From an uncultured Lachnospiraceae bacterium (lineage in GTDB: Bacteria; Bacillota; Clostridia; Lachnospirales; Lachnospiraceae): DNA of 64,000 nt. The translations under genes were made by a program, and so were the position numbers. Below the pieces are notes generated by a model. That model searched no databases. It was not told where the DNA came from and worked only from the letters and a program-made list of their open reading frames with translations. The stretch lies in contig CAJUQB010000002.1 of NCBI GenBank assembly GCA_910588285.1, positions 1 through 64,000 on the forward strand. Reading direction: 5' to 3'. Positions 62,557 to 64,000 of the stretch are shown piece after piece; position 1 is the first letter of the stretch, and each line of letters begins with the position of its first letter.

Positions 62557-63486
62557 ATGAAAACAAGAGTAACAGAGCTATTGGAAATTGAATATCCGGT
62601 GCTCCAGGGCGGGATGGCCTGGGTGGCGGAACATCATCTGGCAGCGGCAGTGTCCGAGGCCGGCGGCCTTGGCATTATCGGGGCCGGCGGAGCGCCTGCA
62701 GAGTGGGTACGGGAGCAGATCCGTAAAACCAGGGAGCAGACGAGCCGTCCCTTTGGCGTGAACCTGATGCTGATGAACCCGGAAGCAGATCAGATTGCAC
62801 GGGTGATTGCAGAAGAAGGCGTGAGGGTTGTCACCACAGGGGCCGGGAATCCCGGAAAATACATGAGCCTGTGGAAGGAAGCCGGCGTCAAGGTGATCCC
62901 GGTAGTCGCCAGTACTGCCATGGCCAAGCTGATGGAGCGGGGCGGGGCAGATGCCGTTGTGGCAGAGGGCATGGAAAGCGGAGGCCATATCGGTTCCATC
63001 ACTACCATGGCGCTGGTTCCCCAGGTGGTGGATTCCGTAAAAATTCCTGTGATTGCAGCAGGCGGCATTGCAGACGGAAGAGGCTTTGCGGCAGCCTGTA
63101 TGCTGGGAGCAGAGGCCGTGCAGATCGGCACTCGGTTTGTAGCTGCCACAGAGTCCACGGTACATGAGAATTACAAGGCAAAGGTAATCAAGGCAAAGGA
63201 TATTGATTCGGCAGTGACCGGAATGTCCACCGGTCATCCGGTCCGCAGTATCCGCAACAAGATGACCAAGGAGTATCTGAAGCTGGAAAAAGAAGGCGTT
63301 GATTTCATGGAGCTGGAACAGCTGACCTTGGGCTCCCTGCGAAGAGCAGTGGTGGAAGGCGATGTGACAAACGGCACGGTTATGGCAGGCCAGATAGCAG
63401 GGCTTGTCTGCCGAGAACAGAGCTGCCGGGAAATCATAGCCGAAATCATGGAGCAGGGAACAGCCCTTCTGAACCGAAGGGCATAG
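62557..63486 (+). CDS. fabK: Enoyl-ACP reductase II
   Basis: The 309-residue flavoprotein matches FabK: the start YPVLQGGMAWVAEHHLAAAV, the segment GADAVVAEGMESGGHIG and PVIAAGGIADGRGFAAA, and the tail with GQIAGLVCREQSC. It reduces the enoyl-ACP double bond with NAD(P)H and FMN, the last step of each elongation cycle. It lies 11 bp after acpP. The nitronate monooxygenase family is the sister group, but position next to acpP and fabD supports FabK. Confidence 0.93.
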   Translation: MKTRVTELLEIEYPVLQGGMAWVAEHHLAAAVSEAGGLGIIGAGGAPAEWVREQIRKTREQTSRPFGVNLMLMNPEADQIARVIAEEGVRVVTTGAGNPGKYMSLWKEAGVKVIPVVASTAMAKLMERGGADAVVAEGMESGGHIGSITTMALVPQVVDSVKIPVIAAGGIADGRGFAAACMLGAEAVQIGTRFVAATESTVHENYKAKVIKAKDIDSAVTGMSTGHPVRSIRNKMTKEYLKLEKEGVDFMELEQLTLGSLRRAVVEGDVTNGTVMAGQIAGLVCREQSCREIIAEIMEQGTALLNRRA

Positions 63487-63552
63487 GACAGAAAGAACAG
63501 GGACATTTCTTCCGAAGCAAAGGGCAAAACACAACAACAGGAGCGAAGTCAA

Positions 63553-64000
63553 ATGAGCAGAATAGCATTTATTTTCCCGGGACAGGGATCCCAGTATGTA
63601 GGGATGGGAAAGGAATTTTACGATGCATATCCAGAGGCACGGGAGGTATACCGGCAGGCCGCAGAGGCCTCGGGACTTCATATGGAGGACCTGTGTTTTA
63701 CGGAAAATGAGAACATACATATTACAGAATATACCCAGATCGCAATGCTGACCACAGAGGTGGCTATCCTGAAGGTGCTGGAATCCAGGGGAATATCTGC
63801 CCAGATGACAGCCGGTCTAAGCCTTGGAGAGTATGGTGCGCTGGCAGCGGCAGATGTAATGGATCTCAAGGATTTGTTCCATGTGATTCGCAAGCGGGGG
63901 ATTTTCATGCAGGAGGCATATCCCACCGGCGGCGCCATGACGGCAGTGCTGGGACTTGAGGCAGAGCTGGTGGAAAAGGTCTGTCAGGAGACAGAAGGGA
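63553..64000 (+). CDS. fabD: Malonyl-CoA:ACP transacylase, N-terminal part (runs off the right edge)
   Basis: ATG 63553 with CAGGAG upstream starts a frame open to the window edge, about 149 codons. The family start IAFIFPGQGSQYVGMG and the active-site motif AGLSLGEYGALAA (Ser90) are clear. FabD loads malonyl groups onto the acyl carrier protein. It follows fabK by 66 bp. Confidence 0.95.
   Translation, partial: MSRIAFIFPGQGSQYVGMGKEFYDAYPEAREVYRQAAEASGLHMEDLCFTENENIHITEYTQIAMLTTEVAILKVLESRGISAQMTAGLSLGEYGALAAADVMDLKDLFHVIRKRGIFMQEAYPTGGAMTAVLGLEAELVEKVCQETEG

Overview
The window reads as chromosome from an anaerobic, spore-forming Firmicute of the Lachnospiraceae/Clostridia type. Supporting signs are dense genes with GGAGG-type ribosome binding sites, a T-box leader ahead of proS, a CIRCE element ahead of hsp20, spoVT, a SigV/RsiV-like sigma/anti-sigma pair, an acpP-fabK-fabD start of a fatty-acid cluster, and several AAA-ATPase/PD-(D/E)XK genes typical of gut clostridia. 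No rRNA, tRNA or CRISPR array was seen. The genus cannot be fixed from the sequence alone.

Left accessory region (1-9600). An IS1182-type transposase enters from the left edge and its element appears to end near 794, directly against the open frame of a 5'-truncated membrane protein. Positions 798-7546 are clearly more AT-rich than the rest. They carry an odd lipid-type gene set: two AMP-forming acyl-activating enzymes, two PlsC-type acyltransferases (one fused behind a HAD nucleotidase domain), a SEL1/TPR-like protein and small frameshifted ORFs. Several genes look damaged. A DUF1266 remnant closes the region.

Centre (9600-36600). An AAA ATPase is followed by mostly housekeeping genes: RluA-type pseudouridine synthase, M16C peptidase, YtvI-like permease, T-box-controlled proS, MFS transporter, zinc-ribbon membrane protein and a radical SAM enzyme. 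Next comes a large repeat-bearing surface protein with a SARP/BTAD regulator, then a protein with four cysteine-rich repeats and an AP2 domain beside a serine recombinase, a MerR/TipAS regulator, a second AAA ATPase, a MATE pump and an alcohol/aldehyde dehydrogenase pair.

Right part (36600-64000). A candidate small RNA precedes a soluble hybrid histidine kinase. Then follow sigV-rsiV (cell-wall/lysozyme stress), a blaI-blaR1-like pair with an unusual sensor, and the NAD operon nadA-nadB-nadC-niaR ending in a coupled patatin gene. Further on are two more AAA ATPases, an OFA-family transporter with a 2-hydroxyacid dehydrogenase, a zinc-dependent phospholipase C-like protein, an NCS2 purine permease, a CIRCE-controlled hsp20, a second large surface protein, a YdcF-like protein and spoVT. 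The window ends in acpP-fabK-fabD behind a FabT-like operator.

Themes worth a second look: (1) a roughly 146-bp interspersed element with imperfect terminal inverted repeats and internal hairpins (two full copies and one solo end hairpin); (2) four ATPase/nuclease-like genes of two subtypes within 45 kb; (3) the AT-rich acyl-activation/acyl-transfer island; (4) the cysteine-repeat/AP2 protein beside a recombinase; (5) regulatory architecture at nadA, spoVT, acpP and proS.
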